Numbered from the stretch's first letter, positions 1 to 8,990 are shown. The stretch: DNA of 64,000 bases from Seongchinamella sediminis (GCF_003457605.1 NZ_QRAN01000008.1:62001-126000), one strand, 5' to 3'. A program made the numbers and translations. Notes: generated by a model not told the origin, from the sequence alone.

Positions 1-431
1 TCAATGAGTTTGATTACAACCGGCGCGCCGCCAACCCGTTCAATGGCTGGTAGCACGTCCTTCTTGTCGCGCACGAAGGTAGTGCGGGGAATGCCCACGT
101 GATGACGGCTGAGAATCTGCAGGCTGCGCAGTTTGTCGCGGGAGTTGGCAATGCCGTGGGCCGTGTTGGCACAGAACACGTCCATTTCCTGGAACTGGCG
201 CACCACCGCTGTCCCGTAGTAGGTGATGGATGCGCCAATACGTGGCAGCACGGCGTCATATTCGCTCAGGCGCTTTTGCCGGAAATACAGTTCCGGACTG
301 CCGCGGTCCAGGTCGATGGCGAACTTGAGGGTATTGAGTATTTTGACCTTGTGGCCGCGCTGTTCGGCCGCCTCTTTGAGTCGTCGGGTGCTGTAGGCGT
401 GGGGGCTACAGGAGAGTATTGCTAATTTCAT
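1..431 (-). CDS. rimK: RimK, ribosomal protein S6 glutamate ligase (partial, cut by left edge)
   Basis: RimK is an ATP-grasp ligase that adds glutamate residues to the C-terminus of ribosomal protein S6. Only the N-terminal ~143 residues are present; the gene runs off the left edge. The visible part starts MKLAILSC and contains the segments LPRIGASITYYG, NSRDKLRSLQ and GIPRTTF, which are characteristic of the RimK pre-ATP-grasp domain and the beginning of the ATP-binding domain. The start is the ATG at 429-431. Its neighbour mgtE lies on the same strand 190 bp upstream, so rimK probably has its own promoter. Identification rests on recognition of the family; the catalytic half is outside the window. 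Confidence 0.88.
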   Translation of the reverse strand, partial: MKLAILSCSPHAYSTRRLKEAAEQRGHKVKILNTLKFAIDLDRGSPELYFRQKRLSEYDAVLPRIGASITYYGTAVVRQFQEMDVFCANTAHGIANSRDKLRSLQILSRHHVGIPRTTFVRDKKDVLPAIERVGGAPVVIKLI

Positions 432-621
432 GCTGGGTTACCGGTTTGTGGTGAATTTACCGTGTATCCGCGCGCTGTGCCAGACAGCGAGGCGTGCAGG
501 CAGGCCGGCACCGCGGCCGGCGATTCTGCTACAGGACGGCTTGAGTGCAAATGATGAACGTTTGGCACTATTTATCAATAGCCAGCTGATTTTGGGCATC
601 TGGTACAAGATTGTTCGCCGT

Positions 622-1908
622 CTAGATAATGCTCGCCAGCAGGGTGGCGGTGCCGAGGAACGCCAGGAAGCCGGATACGTCGGTTACTGTGGTTAATATG
701 ATAGACGAGGCCGTGGCCGGGTCCTGGCCCAGCCGCGATAGTACCATGGGAACCAGGGCGCCGGAGATACCGGCCATGACCATGGCGGTAATCATGGCGA
801 TCGCGATCACCACGGCCAGGCCGAAAGACTGGCTCCAGGCCCATACCCCCAGGCCACAGGTCAGTGCCAGGGCGGAGCCGTTGATCAGGCCGATCTGGAC
901 TTCCTTGGTCAACACCTGACGCCAGTGCAGGGTGTTGATTTCCTTCAGAGCCAGCCCGCGCATGGTCACCGCCAGGGCCTGCGAGCCGGCGTTGCCGGAT
1001 TGACCTGCCACCACCGGCAGGAGAATGGCCAGTGCGGTGAACTGGGCAATAGTCGCTTCAAACAGACCGACGACCGCAGCCGCGAGAAAAGCGGTGAGCA
1101 GGTTGATGTGCAGCCACACCAGCCGCCGTTTGACAGCGAACAGCGGCGGTGACAGCGCGCGCTCATCGGCGCTGGCACCCACCATGCGCTGGATACCCGC
1201 GGTAGCAGCTTCTTCCGCCGCCTGGAACAGGTTGGCGTAGCGGATGATACCCAGCAGCTTCAGGTCGTGATCTACCACGGGTATGGAGTCGACTTTGCTC
1301 TGGTCGAACAGTTCCACCAGATCCTCTTCGGTCGACGTCAGGTTGGCGACGGCATCCACGCTGTTGAGTATTTCTGCCATCAGGGTATCGGGCTCGGCAA
1401 GGGCCATATCCTGCAGGTCGACGCGACCCACGAGCACGTCCTCCTCGGTGACTACGTACAGCGAACGCACCCGCTGCGCCCGGGACCGGCGCAGTTCGGC
1501 CAGTGCCTCACCTACGGTCTGGTCGGCCCGGTAGCGGGCACGCAGTTTGTCCATGAACCGGCCGGCGGTGTGTTCGGGAAACTCGAGCAATTCCCGGAAT
1601 TCGCTTTGCAGGCTCTTGGGCAGGCTGTCGAGAGTTGACGCCAGCTCCTCTTCATCCAGGCTGCGCAGTATCAGCAGCGCGGTCCTGACATCGGCCCGCT
1701 GCAGCACCCTGGCCCTGCGCTCGGTGTCCAGGGTGGTAAAAATGGGCTTGAGCCGGCCGGGGTCGACATATTCCAGCAGGCGGCTCAAACCGTCGTCGGA
1801 CAGCTGGGCCAGTTCGTCCGGGGGCAGCGCATGCTGTTCAACAACCCGGGCGGCATCGGCGGGAAACGCCCGCACATAGTGTTCGCGCAGTTCTTCGGCG
1901 AGGTTCAT
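622..1908 (-). CDS. mgtE: MgtE magnesium transporter/channel (full length)
   Basis: MgtE is a Mg2+-gated, Mg2+-selective inner-membrane channel. The 428-residue protein has the full family layout: an acidic MgtE N domain (about 1-120), a CBS pair (about 125-235) and a membrane domain with about five helices (about 260-428). The conserved pore segment PVVAGQSGNAGSQ lies at 298-310, and the C-terminal TDVSG motif carries the acidic residue at about position 410 expected in the Mg2+ pore. It overlaps by 4 bp the upstream membrane-less MgtE-like gene, so the two are probably translationally coupled. The start is ATG at 1906-1908. It is the last gene of a minus-strand cluster beginning with the MFS gene at 5386. 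Confidence 0.93.
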   Translation of the reverse strand: MNLAEELREHYVRAFPADAARVVEQHALPPDELAQLSDDGLSRLLEYVDPGRLKPIFTTLDTERRARVLQRADVRTALLILRSLDEEELASTLDSLPKSLQSEFRELLEFPEHTAGRFMDKLRARYRADQTVGEALAELRRSRAQRVRSLYVVTEEDVLVGRVDLQDMALAEPDTLMAEILNSVDAVANLTSTEEDLVELFDQSKVDSIPVVDHDLKLLGIIRYANLFQAAEEAATAGIQRMVGASADERALSPPLFAVKRRLVWLHINLLTAFLAAAVVGLFEATIAQFTALAILLPVVAGQSGNAGSQALAVTMRGLALKEINTLHWRQVLTKEVQIGLINGSALALTCGLGVWAWSQSFGLAVVIAIAMITAMVMAGISGALVPMVLSRLGQDPATASSIILTTVTDVSGFLAFLGTATLLASII

Positions 1909-2726
1909 TTGTGCTTGTCCAGGGTGGCTTCCAGCAGCCGCGCACAGACATCCAGGTAGGCATTGGCCATTTCCGAAAATATCTGCTCCAGGTTAAAGGT
2001 CACGGCGCTGGCATCTCCGGCCACGCGGGTTACTGTGGCCCGGCTCACCACCCCGATCACCCGGTGCCTGCCATCGACCACGGGCAGCTCCGGGTAGTGC
2101 AGCCACTGGCGGGCCGACACGGCGGTGCGGACATTGGTGAATCCGTTGAGAGCCTCCACCGGGTCGGCGACCTCGCCTACCGGCAGGCCGCGGTTCTTGC
2201 GGGCAATCACCGCCTGCAGGCCGAGCAGGCCCAGGTATTTTCCGGCCTCATCGATGACCAGCACGGTGCGCGGACTGGTATCGGTGTTGACGGAAAGCTG
2301 CTCATAAAAGTCACCGCAGCTGGTGGCCTCGGTCACCCGGATGAATTCCTTGGTGACCAGCGAGGCAACGCTGTGGGTCGGAAATTCCAGCAGTTCACAG
2401 AGCGGTCGCCGTTGCCGTTTGGGCACTGTTTCCAGCACGGCCGAATAGCGCGACTCGTGCAGGTGCGACGCCAGGGTCACGGCGTCATCGCCCTGGGCGA
2501 TGAGTAACAGGCGTCCCACCAGTGCCGGATCCAGGGTGCGCAACAGTCCCATCAGCTGCCAGCTGGAGAGACAGGCCATCAACCCGGCCGCCGTGGCCAG
2601 GGGCAGGCTTTCTACCAGCGCCTGCAGCTCCGCCAGGTCGTGGCTGGTGAGCAGGGCCGCCATGTCGTCTGGCTTCTCGGCGGCGAACTGCAGCAGCAGC
2701 TGGTCATCTATTTGCACGGGAGTCAC
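1905..2726 (-). CDS. MgtE-like cytosolic protein: MgtE N domain plus CBS pair, no membrane domain
   Basis: The 273-residue protein resembles the cytosolic half of MgtE but has no hydrophobic membrane segments. An alpha-helical MgtE N-like repeat region occupies about 1-120, including ELLEFPTHSVASLV, which matches ELLEFPEHTAGRFM in the neighbouring MgtE. Two CBS-like units follow (about 125-240; for example RTVLVIDEAGKYLGLLGLQA and ELPVVDGRHRVIGVV). It overlaps mgtE by 4 bp downstream and the MscS-like gene by 23 bp upstream, which implies co-expression. The start is GTG at 2726; a second in-frame GTG lies three codons on. Inference: a soluble regulator or partner of MgtE, or a degenerate duplicate. 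No established function is known to me. Confidence 0.72.
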   Translation of the reverse strand: MTPVQIDDQLLLQFAAEKPDDMAALLTSHDLAELQALVESLPLATAAGLMACLSSWQLMGLLRTLDPALVGRLLLIAQGDDAVTLASHLHESRYSAVLETVPKRQRRPLCELLEFPTHSVASLVTKEFIRVTEATSCGDFYEQLSVNTDTSPRTVLVIDEAGKYLGLLGLQAVIARKNRGLPVGEVADPVEALNGFTNVRTAVSARQWLHYPELPVVDGRHRVIGVVSRATVTRVAGDASAVTFNLEQIFSEMANAYLDVCARLLEATLDKHK

Positions 2727-3486
2727 TCTCGGGCTCTTCCTTGACCAGCAGGACTTCGGTGTCCATAAAGCGGGCGGTAGGAATGGTCATCAGTCCCTTG
2801 CCGGATTCAATAACCACGGCGGTACTGAGGATTTCGACGATGGCCCCCTGGTTGCCGTCGATGCGAATGATGTCGCCAATCCGGTAGCGCTCCAGGGAGC
2901 GCCGGGCCAGCAGGTTCTCCACCAGCTGGCGGCTGCCCAGGGCGAAGGCCAGCGACAGGCCGCCAAAGAAGAAGGCCAGCAGGATCACCATGACGTTGGA
3001 GATAAAGGAAATGTCGATAGCGGTCTGCGCCAGGCCCGTCAGTATGGCCGCGGTGACTACGATCAGCTGGGCGAAGCGTGGCACCAGGTGATCGGTGGTA
3101 ACACCCATCAGTCCGGCTAGCAGGCTGCGCACCACCAGGCCAAGCAGGTAGCCAGACAGTATGATCAGGCCGCCCAGCAACAGCTGCGGCACATACTGCA
3201 GCAGCAGGCCCAGCCACTCCCTGACCACAGAAATGCGCAGGGTTTGCAGCGCTGCGAGCAGGAAAAATACCAGCGTACCGTAGTAGACAGTGCCCCTGGC
3301 GATACCGCGCAGGGTTCTCAGGTCCAGTCTTTCCAGTCGCGACGGGGCACGGCGCCGGAGGTAGCCTTCCAGCGACATCAACCAGCGCTCCACTACCGTC
3401 GACAGCAGTCTGGCCAGCAGGAAACCGGCGATGGCGATCAGGATCGCCAGCAATTCCGGTTGTTCGTTAAAAAGATCGGACACCAT
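2704..3486 (-). CDS. MscS-family mechanosensitive ion channel
   Basis: This is a 260-residue small-conductance mechanosensitive channel-like membrane protein. It has about four to five hydrophobic helices, then the pore-helix region rich in Gly, Ala and Leu (LLAFFFGGLSLAFALGSRQLVENLLA), then the beta domain with YRIGDIIRIDGNQGAIVEI, a classic MscS signature. It lacks the long C-terminal alpha/beta domain of E. coli MscS and ends in a short charged tail. I chose ATG at 3484-3486, with AGGGA seven bases upstream, over the TTG one codon earlier. It overlaps the MgtE-like gene by 23 bp. Role: probably an osmotic safety valve or an ion-conducting partner in this membrane cluster. Confidence 0.85.
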   Translation of the reverse strand: MVSDLFNEQPELLAILIAIAGFLLARLLSTVVERWLMSLEGYLRRRAPSRLERLDLRTLRGIARGTVYYGTLVFFLLAALQTLRISVVREWLGLLLQYVPQLLLGGLIILSGYLLGLVVRSLLAGLMGVTTDHLVPRFAQLIVVTAAILTGLAQTAIDISFISNVMVILLAFFFGGLSLAFALGSRQLVENLLARRSLERYRIGDIIRIDGNQGAIVEILSTAVVIESGKGLMTIPTARFMDTEVLLVKEEPESDSRANR

Positions 3487-3554
3487 CAATGGATCCCTAT
3501 TCCCCGAGCGCCTTTAAATACTAGTTGCTGGTCCCGGGGGGCGCCAGCCTGTTG

Positions 3555-4127
3555 TCAGCGCTGCGACCTGGCCTGGATCTGCTGGCGCAGGCTGCTGCGT
3601 TTCACCGGTGCTGTTGGAGGAAACAGTTTTTGTGGGAAGCAGGTGTTACCACGTTCCAGTTTGATCACCGGTTTTTGCAGGATCAGGGAGTTGGGGTAAG
3701 TGATGATATTGCCGGCTTCAGTGCGGATAAGCACATGGAACAGGCTGATCTCCTCTACCGTGCCCGATATGTCGAAATCGGCGTCGGTCACCTTGATCAG
3801 GTCACCCACCCGGTAGGGAAAGCCGAAGAAGATAATCATGCTGGCGGTGATGTTGCTGAGGATGGACCACTGGGCGAACATGGCGACGCCCACCACCGCA
3901 AATACCGATGACAGGAACAGCGAAACCTCGCTGTAGCCCAGCCCCAGCACCAGGCAGATGACGAATACAAACACCGTAAACAGGGCGATGTTGGCGGTTT
4001 TGCTCAGGTACTTCATCCGCACCGCGGTCACCTGCTTGCTCGCCCCGAGACGTTTGAAGGTCGCGGCCATCGCCCTGGCCAGAAACAGGTAAACCAGCAG
4101 GCACAATACCAGTGAGAGCGTCTTCAT
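3555..4127 (-). CDS. Small MscS-family mechanosensitive channel protein
   Basis: This 190-residue MscS-like protein is unrelated in length and N-terminus to the neighbouring MscS gene. There are two N-terminal helices (about 1-20 and 45-68), then a third, pore-lining helix (about 70-105), then the MscS beta-domain signature PYRVGDLIKVTDADFDISGTVEEI and ITYPNSLILQKPV. The tail after about residue 165 is basic and probably disordered. Compact MscS proteins of this size are common in marine gammaproteobacteria. The ATG overlaps the stop of the upstream MFS gene (ATGA, 4 bp), so the two are translationally coupled; 68 bp separate it from the next MscS gene. Confidence 0.85.
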   Translation of the reverse strand: MKTLSLVLCLLVYLFLARAMAATFKRLGASKQVTAVRMKYLSKTANIALFTVFVFVICLVLGLGYSEVSLFLSSVFAVVGVAMFAQWSILSNITASMIIFFGFPYRVGDLIKVTDADFDISGTVEEISLFHVLIRTEAGNIITYPNSLILQKPVIKLERGNTCFPQKLFPPTAPVKRSSLRQQIQARSQR

Positions 4128-5386
4128 GGTGCATTCTCCCTGTTCGGTTCACCCGGGTTCTCGGTTTCATCGGTAGAGCGTGGGTCCAGCTCGAAGTTGG
4201 CAGGCGCCATTTCTGCGGCCACTGCCTCGAAGGGTGTCTGTTCCTCCACGGTCACGGCACGCGGCACTCGCAACAGGGCGTAGAGAATAAGCGCAAACAG
4301 CAGGAACAATATAGCGTATGTCCAGAACATGGATGAGGCGCCAAACAGGCTCATCACCTGGCCCATGGCCACGGGGGCGACAACGGCGCCCATGGCGTGC
4401 AGCAGCAGCACCGCGGTGCCGATGGAAACGAACTCCTCGCTGGAGCTGACGTCCGCCGCGGTAGCCAGGGAGATGGCATAGATGGGCATGGCCATGGCGC
4501 CAAATACGAACACCGCTGCCAGGAACCAGGCCTGGGCGGTGCCCATTGCCACCGCCACCGAACTGAGGGCGGCGCCGAGGCAGAGCAGGACCAGGATATA
4601 GCGCCGGTCCATACGGTCGGACAGCCAGCCAAGCGGGTACTGCAACATCGCCCCGCCGACGATGGCGGTACTCATGAACCAGGTCACGTAATCGTTGGAT
4701 TGGCCGATATCACTGGCAAACAGCGCGCCAACCGACCAGAAGCTGCCCATGACGAGCCCCGAAAGCAGCGCACCGGCAAAGGCGGTTTGTGAGCGGTCGA
4801 AAAGCAGGCTGAAGCCGCTCTGGGTCTGCTGCACCGGACTGGGGATGATCCGCCGGGTGAGGCCGATGGGGATGATCGCCAGGGCCATGAATACTGCCGC
4901 CAGGGTATAGGGCACGGAGCTGTCCACCGGACCGACATTGATCAGGAACTGGCCGGCGGTCATTGCCGCCAGGGTAATGAAGGTGTAAATAGCAAGAATC
5001 CGGCCGCGGGTCTCCGCAGTGGACTGGCTGGTCAGCCAGCTCTCGATTACCGCATAAAGTCCGCAAACCGCCAGGCCGGTAATAAACCGCAACACCAGCC
5101 AGGCCTGCCAGTTGTCGATCATCTCCAGCAGCAGCAAGCCGCTGATCATTGCTGCCGCCAGCACCGCAAAACAGCGAATATGCCCCACCCGGCCAATAAT
5201 CGGCGGTATGCCCAGGCAGCCGACGATAAAACCGAGGAAATAGCTGGAGGCGCTGAGGCCGATCAGCCACTCCGGCATACCGAGGGCACTGGCCCGCAAG
5301 GGCAACAGGGTCAGCTGCATGCCGTGCCCCACCAGCAGCAGGGCGGTCGATAGCAACAGGGAGCTTACTGTAAGCAGCACTTTCAT
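4124..5386 (-). CDS. MFS transporter (YcaD-like family)
   Basis: A 420-residue major facilitator superfamily protein with about 12 transmembrane helices. The first half shows the MFS loop features (GRVGHIRCFAVLAA between helices 2 and 3, and ESWLTSQSTAETRGRILAIYTF, a segment typical of the YcaD-like group). The second half has PLGWLSDRMDRRYIL, the duplicated loop 8-9 motif. A charged cytosolic tail of about 40 residues follows. The substrate cannot be read from sequence. It is the first gene of the minus-strand cluster MFS-mscS-mscS-mgtE-like-mgtE. The start ATG is at 5384-5386, and GGGAGG lies about 10 bases upstream on that strand. Confidence 0.85.
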   Translation of the reverse strand: MKVLLTVSSLLLSTALLLVGHGMQLTLLPLRASALGMPEWLIGLSASSYFLGFIVGCLGIPPIIGRVGHIRCFAVLAAAMISGLLLLEMIDNWQAWLVLRFITGLAVCGLYAVIESWLTSQSTAETRGRILAIYTFITLAAMTAGQFLINVGPVDSSVPYTLAAVFMALAIIPIGLTRRIIPSPVQQTQSGFSLLFDRSQTAFAGALLSGLVMGSFWSVGALFASDIGQSNDYVTWFMSTAIVGGAMLQYPLGWLSDRMDRRYILVLLCLGAALSSVAVAMGTAQAWFLAAVFVFGAMAMPIYAISLATAADVSSSEEFVSIGTAVLLLHAMGAVVAPVAMGQVMSLFGASSMFWTYAILFLLFALILYALLRVPRAVTVEEQTPFEAVAAEMAPANFELDPRSTDETENPGEPNRENAP

Positions 5387-5666
5387 GGTTGGCGATTACT
5401 ACCCGGGAGGTTTCTGTTCGATGGCAATAATACGATGGCTTGCGGCCGGCTCATACATTTTTTGGCAGTCGCCGGGCTCAATCCAGCCGACCCCATAACC
5501 ATTCGTCGCAGGCAGCCTGCCGTTCACCGAAGCGCAGCAGTCGCTCACCGAATCGCGGTTTTACCCGGGGGATCATTCACCTACTGTTATTCCCAACACC
5601 AGCGCAGGACGGGCCTGAACTGGTACCAAGACGGCAAGTGGCCGGATTACTGTAGGGAGATACACC

Positions 5667-6011
5667 ATGAACAATATAGCGAACAAAAGCATTCTGTCCG
5701 TTGCTGCACTGACCCTGGCCGCGGGCCTGTCGTCCCAGGCCGTGGCCGGCGCAATCGATGAGACATTGGTACACGGCGCGGCGGTTGCCACCAAAACAGT
5801 CACTTACGACCGTGCCGAGCTCGCTACCGCCGATGGCCGTGCCCGGGTTGAGCGCCGGATCGAGAACGCAGCCGCGGCAGTGTGCGGCTCTACCGGCTTC
5901 CGCGAGGCCGGCAGCCTGGCGATCGCCAGCAAAAACAAAGCCTGCATCGCCCAGGCGACGGCATCCGCCATGAGCCAGGTAGGGGCAGACCGGGTCGCCG
6001 CTATCGACTGA
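5667..6011 (+). CDS. UrcA family secreted protein
   Basis: A 114-residue protein with a clear N-terminal signal peptide (about 1-28, ending near QAVAGA). A short domain follows that matches the UrcA family: TKTVTYDRAELATADGRARVERRI, a conserved VCG cysteine near 75, and a second cysteine near 93 that probably forms a disulphide. UrcA proteins are small periplasmic proteins of unknown function, frequent in Sphingomonads and in marine gammaproteobacteria. A good ribosome binding site (AGGGAG, about 5652-5657) precedes the ATG. It stands alone on the plus strand between a divergent MFS gene and a convergent symporter gene. No function is proposed. Confidence 0.82.
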   Translation: MNNIANKSILSVAALTLAAGLSSQAVAGAIDETLVHGAAVATKTVTYDRAELATADGRARVERRIENAAAAVCGSTGFREAGSLAIASKNKACIAQATASAMSQVGADRVAAID

Positions 6012-6047
6012 CCAACAGCTCCCGGCTCCTGCAACCCCTGGCGGGAG

Positions 6048-7484
6048 TCACTTCGGGGCACTGCTTGCGGAGGCAGTGCCCCTTCGCTGTTCTGGTGACC
6101 TGTGCAGACCGGCAGGACCGAGGACCGCCAGACCGGCGATGATGCCGGGAAGCCCCTCGTAAATATACTGTTCCAGCCCCAGCCAGCGCCACAGCAGGGC
6201 AGTGGCAAGGCCAGTGGCCAGCGCCGACAGGCTGAGCACCTGAGATGGCCGCCAGTCAAGGCAGAGGGCAAGCAGCAGGGGCGCAAAGGCGCTGGCCAGC
6301 GCCGACCAGGACATGATCACCAGGCTGAATACGCTCTGGCTGTTAATCAGGGCCAGGGCCAGGGCCGAGGCGGTGATGACAACGGTGGCGGCCTTTATCA
6401 GCAGGGTTTGTTCGATGCGGTGGGGCAGCAGGTCGTGGGTTATCGTCGCCGAGCAACTGAGGATGAGCGAGTCCGCGGTGGACATGGTAGCGGCAAAAAT
6501 CCCGGCCAGGATAAGTCCCACCAGCGCGGGGGGCAGAAGCTCCAGCGACATGGTCGGCAGCGCCAGTTCGGCGTCGAAGGAGGCGGTATCGCCCAGGTAG
6601 ATCCGCGATAGCAGTCCGACACAGGTGGCGAGGCTGTAAAATGCGGTAAACCACAGGTAGTACCAGATCCGCGCCCGGCGCATGTGGCCGGAGCTGTCCA
6701 GGGACATGAAGCGCACCATGACGTGGGGCTGGGCGATGACCGACAGTCCGGCAAACATCCAGCCGAGCACAAACAGGGCCATGCCACCGAAGCCCGGTAG
6801 CAGCAGGTCCGCGGGAAACCAGTCAGTAAAGCCGGGAATGGCATCCATGGCCGCGAGCGATGCCGCCGGCCCGCCCATGGCGCTGGTGGCAACGTAAAAC
6901 AGCACCGCCATGGCCACAATCATGACGAAGGACTGGGCGGCGTCGGTCCAGATCGAGGCGCGAATACCGCCGGCAAAGCAATACAGCGTTACCAGTACAG
7001 CCCCGAGAATCGCCCCGGTCGATTCCGGCCAGCCGAACAGGACATGCAGGGCCTTGGAGCCGGCCACCAGCTGGGCCCCGGCATAAGCCAGCAGGAACAG
7101 CAGCGATACCGCGCCAATCACCTTTTGCAGCTGGTTGTTAGCGCCACCGTACCAGTTGGCCAGCACGCCGGCGTAGCTGACCTCGCCGGTGCGTTCGGTG
7201 GCCGCGCGCAGCCTGCTGTGCACCAGCAGCGAACCGAGGAAGTCCCCGGCGATCCAGCCAATCATCAGCCAGAAGGCAGCAAAGCCGGTGACATAGGTGT
7301 AGCCGATGACGCCGATAAACATGTAGCCGCTGTTATTGGTAGCTACTGCCGACAGGCCCACCAGCCAGGGCGACACGCTGCTGTCGGCGAGGTAGTAGTC
7401 GTGACGGGAGCCGCGGCTCTTGAATGCCGATGACAGGCCGATCAGGGTGAACATGGCCAGGAACAGCAGAAAAGAGCTAATCAA
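6048..7484 (-). CDS. Sodium:solute symporter (SSS family, PutP-like) behind the ectoine genes
   Basis: A 478-residue inner-membrane symporter with about 13 helices. The segment SRHDYYLADSSVSPWLVGLSAVATNNSGYMFIG matches helix 1-2 of the SSS (PutP) family, and helix 8 carries the Na+-site residues in FAATMSTADSLILSCSA. SSS proteins use Na+ to import proline, pantothenate, choline-like compounds or other solutes. The gene follows ask with only 66 bp between, on the same strand, so it is probably in the ectABC-ask transcript and may import a compatible solute (inference from context). The start is TTG at 7484; this gives a complete first helix, whereas the next ATG (residue 11) would cut into it. 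No strong ribosome binding site is visible. Confidence 0.85.
   Translation of the reverse strand: MISSFLLFLAMFTLIGLSSAFKSRGSRHDYYLADSSVSPWLVGLSAVATNNSGYMFIGVIGYTYVTGFAAFWLMIGWIAGDFLGSLLVHSRLRAATERTGEVSYAGVLANWYGGANNQLQKVIGAVSLLFLLAYAGAQLVAGSKALHVLFGWPESTGAILGAVLVTLYCFAGGIRASIWTDAAQSFVMIVAMAVLFYVATSAMGGPAASLAAMDAIPGFTDWFPADLLLPGFGGMALFVLGWMFAGLSVIAQPHVMVRFMSLDSSGHMRRARIWYYLWFTAFYSLATCVGLLSRIYLGDTASFDAELALPTMSLELLPPALVGLILAGIFAATMSTADSLILSCSATITHDLLPHRIEQTLLIKAATVVITASALALALINSQSVFSLVIMSWSALASAFAPLLLALCLDWRPSQVLSLSALATGLATALLWRWLGLEQYIYEGLPGIIAGLAVLGPAGLHRSPEQRRGTASASSAPK
6055..6082. terminator. Strong hairpin between convergent urcA-like and symporter genes
   Basis: A 10-bp perfect stem (GGGGCACTGC pairing with GCAGTGCCCC) with an 8-base loop lies 44 bp past the UrcA gene stop and inside the last codons of the convergent symporter gene. 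There is no real U-tract on either strand, so this may be a rho-independent-like stop for the UrcA transcript or only an mRNA-end stabilising structure. Confidence 0.35.
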
Positions 7485-7550
7485 GGGTTTGCTACCGCGG
7501 TAAACGTTCCGGGACCTGGTCCCGGTTTTCCTCGATCAACTCCAGCGCCC

Positions 7551-8990
7551 CTAGGCGAGGCATATGGCCCTGCCGTGGTCGTGCACTTCTACCAGGCAGC
7601 GGTGCAGGTTGCGCACGGCGTCCTGGTAGTCGTCATCGTTGACCACAAACTGCATGTCAACCTGGCGCATTGACTGGTGCATGGCCTGCACCCCGATGTC
7701 TGACTCCGCCAGCGCAGCTACCGCCTGGGCCAGCAGGCCGTTCACCTGCAGATCACTGCCAATCGCTGACACCAGCGATACCTTGGTCTGGTCGATGTTG
7801 GCCTCGGGGAAAATAGTCTCCAGTTCCTGGCGAATGCGCTTGACGGTTTTCAGGTTGCAGGCCAGGTAATGGGTGATGGTATTGGCATTGATATCCTTGG
7901 CCACCACCTGGGCGCGGAACCGCTTCAACACGGACAGTATCTTCTGGTCGAACTCGCCGATCTCACCGGCCATGTCCTGGTCGAACAGTTCCAGTGAGAA
8001 GACTCCCCGGGTGCCGGCAATAATCTCCACGCAGGGGGTGGCGCTGACGTAGTCGGGCGTAATCAGGGTGCCGCTGTGCTCGGGTTCGAAGGTGTTCTTG
8101 ACCCGCAGGGAAATTTCGTTCTGGCGCAACCCCTTGGCGGCCTTGGGATGGATTGCCTCCATGCCGAGGTTGGCCAGCTGGTCGGCCACATCGTAATTGG
8201 TGCGGCCAATGGGTACGGCGTTGCCCTCTCCCACCAGCGCCGGATCGGCGCTGCTGAGGTGAAATTCCTTGTGGATGATGGCTTCGCTGGCGCCAGTTAC
8301 CACCGCGATGCGGCTGAAGGTCATTTCGGTATAGCCGCGATCAAAGGTGGACATCAGCCCGGCCTCGGTATGAGCGTAACCAGTGACGATGGGCAGGGTG
8401 CTGGCCAGGTCACAGCCCTCGAGGGCCTTGCTGATGCGGTCATCGAGGGGCAGGTGCTCGTCGTCCCGCCAGCCGGTCAGGTCGATAAAGCAGGCGTTGA
8501 TCCCGTCGCGCTGCAACAGCTGGGCGGTATTCCAGGCGCTTTGCGCCTCACCGATACTGGCGAGCATCTCGCGCACGCTGGCCAGGTGGGACTGCAGCGA
8601 GAAGTGGCCGTGCTTGCACAGGCTCTGCAGATCCAGCAGACAGGATTCCGCCGAGTCCAGACGCTCCTCGATGAAGCGGTTGGCCCGCTCCGCCGATATC
8701 AGGTCGTTGAACATGCGCGCGTTGAGTTCTCGCATTTCCGCACGCAGGGCGGCAATGGCGTTGCGCCAGCTGTCTTCCATTTCACTGCCGGCGAACAGGG
8801 AGAATACCCCCGGCTGGCCGGATTTCTTGTGCTCCAGGAGCAGGTTGGTCATGCCGCCGTAGGCAGACACGACGATAATCCTGTTGTATGGGTTGCCCGC
8901 GGCATCGCCGCGGAAAATGATGTTGTCGCGCACGGCCTCGTAATCAAGCATCGAGGTGCCGCCTATCTTTTCTACCGTATGGGTAGTCAC
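7551..8990 (-). CDS. ask: Ectoine-type aspartate kinase (Ask_Ect)
   Basis: Phosphorylates L-aspartate, feeding aspartyl phosphate into ectoine synthesis; this specialised isoform is thought to avoid the feedback inhibition of the housekeeping enzyme. The 479 residues show the kinase start VEKIGGTSM (1-15), the amino-acid kinase core with RGYTEMTFSRIA and HPKAAKGLR, and C-terminal ACT regions (about 330-479; VNGLLAQAVAALAESDIGVQAMHQ). The insert after about residue 55 (KKSGQPGVFSLFAGSEMEDSW) is typical of Ask_Ect. The start is GTG at 8988-8990 with AAGGAG eight bases upstream. It is fourth in ectA-ectB-ectC-ask, 58 bp after ectC. Confidence 0.95.
   Translation of the reverse strand: MTTHTVEKIGGTSMLDYEAVRDNIIFRGDAAGNPYNRIIVVSAYGGMTNLLLEHKKSGQPGVFSLFAGSEMEDSWRNAIAALRAEMRELNARMFNDLISAERANRFIEERLDSAESCLLDLQSLCKHGHFSLQSHLASVREMLASIGEAQSAWNTAQLLQRDGINACFIDLTGWRDDEHLPLDDRISKALEGCDLASTLPIVTGYAHTEAGLMSTFDRGYTEMTFSRIAVVTGASEAIIHKEFHLSSADPALVGEGNAVPIGRTNYDVADQLANLGMEAIHPKAAKGLRQNEISLRVKNTFEPEHSGTLITPDYVSATPCVEIIAGTRGVFSLELFDQDMAGEIGEFDQKILSVLKRFRAQVVAKDINANTITHYLACNLKTVKRIRQELETIFPEANIDQTKVSLVSAIGSDLQVNGLLAQAVAALAESDIGVQAMHQSMRQVDMQFVVNDDDYQDAVRNLHRCLVEVHDHGRAICLA

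Noticed and set aside
430-696. 88-codon plus-strand frame between rimK and mgtE
   Set aside because: It overlaps the mgtE 3' end, lacks a ribosome site and has no family-like sequence.
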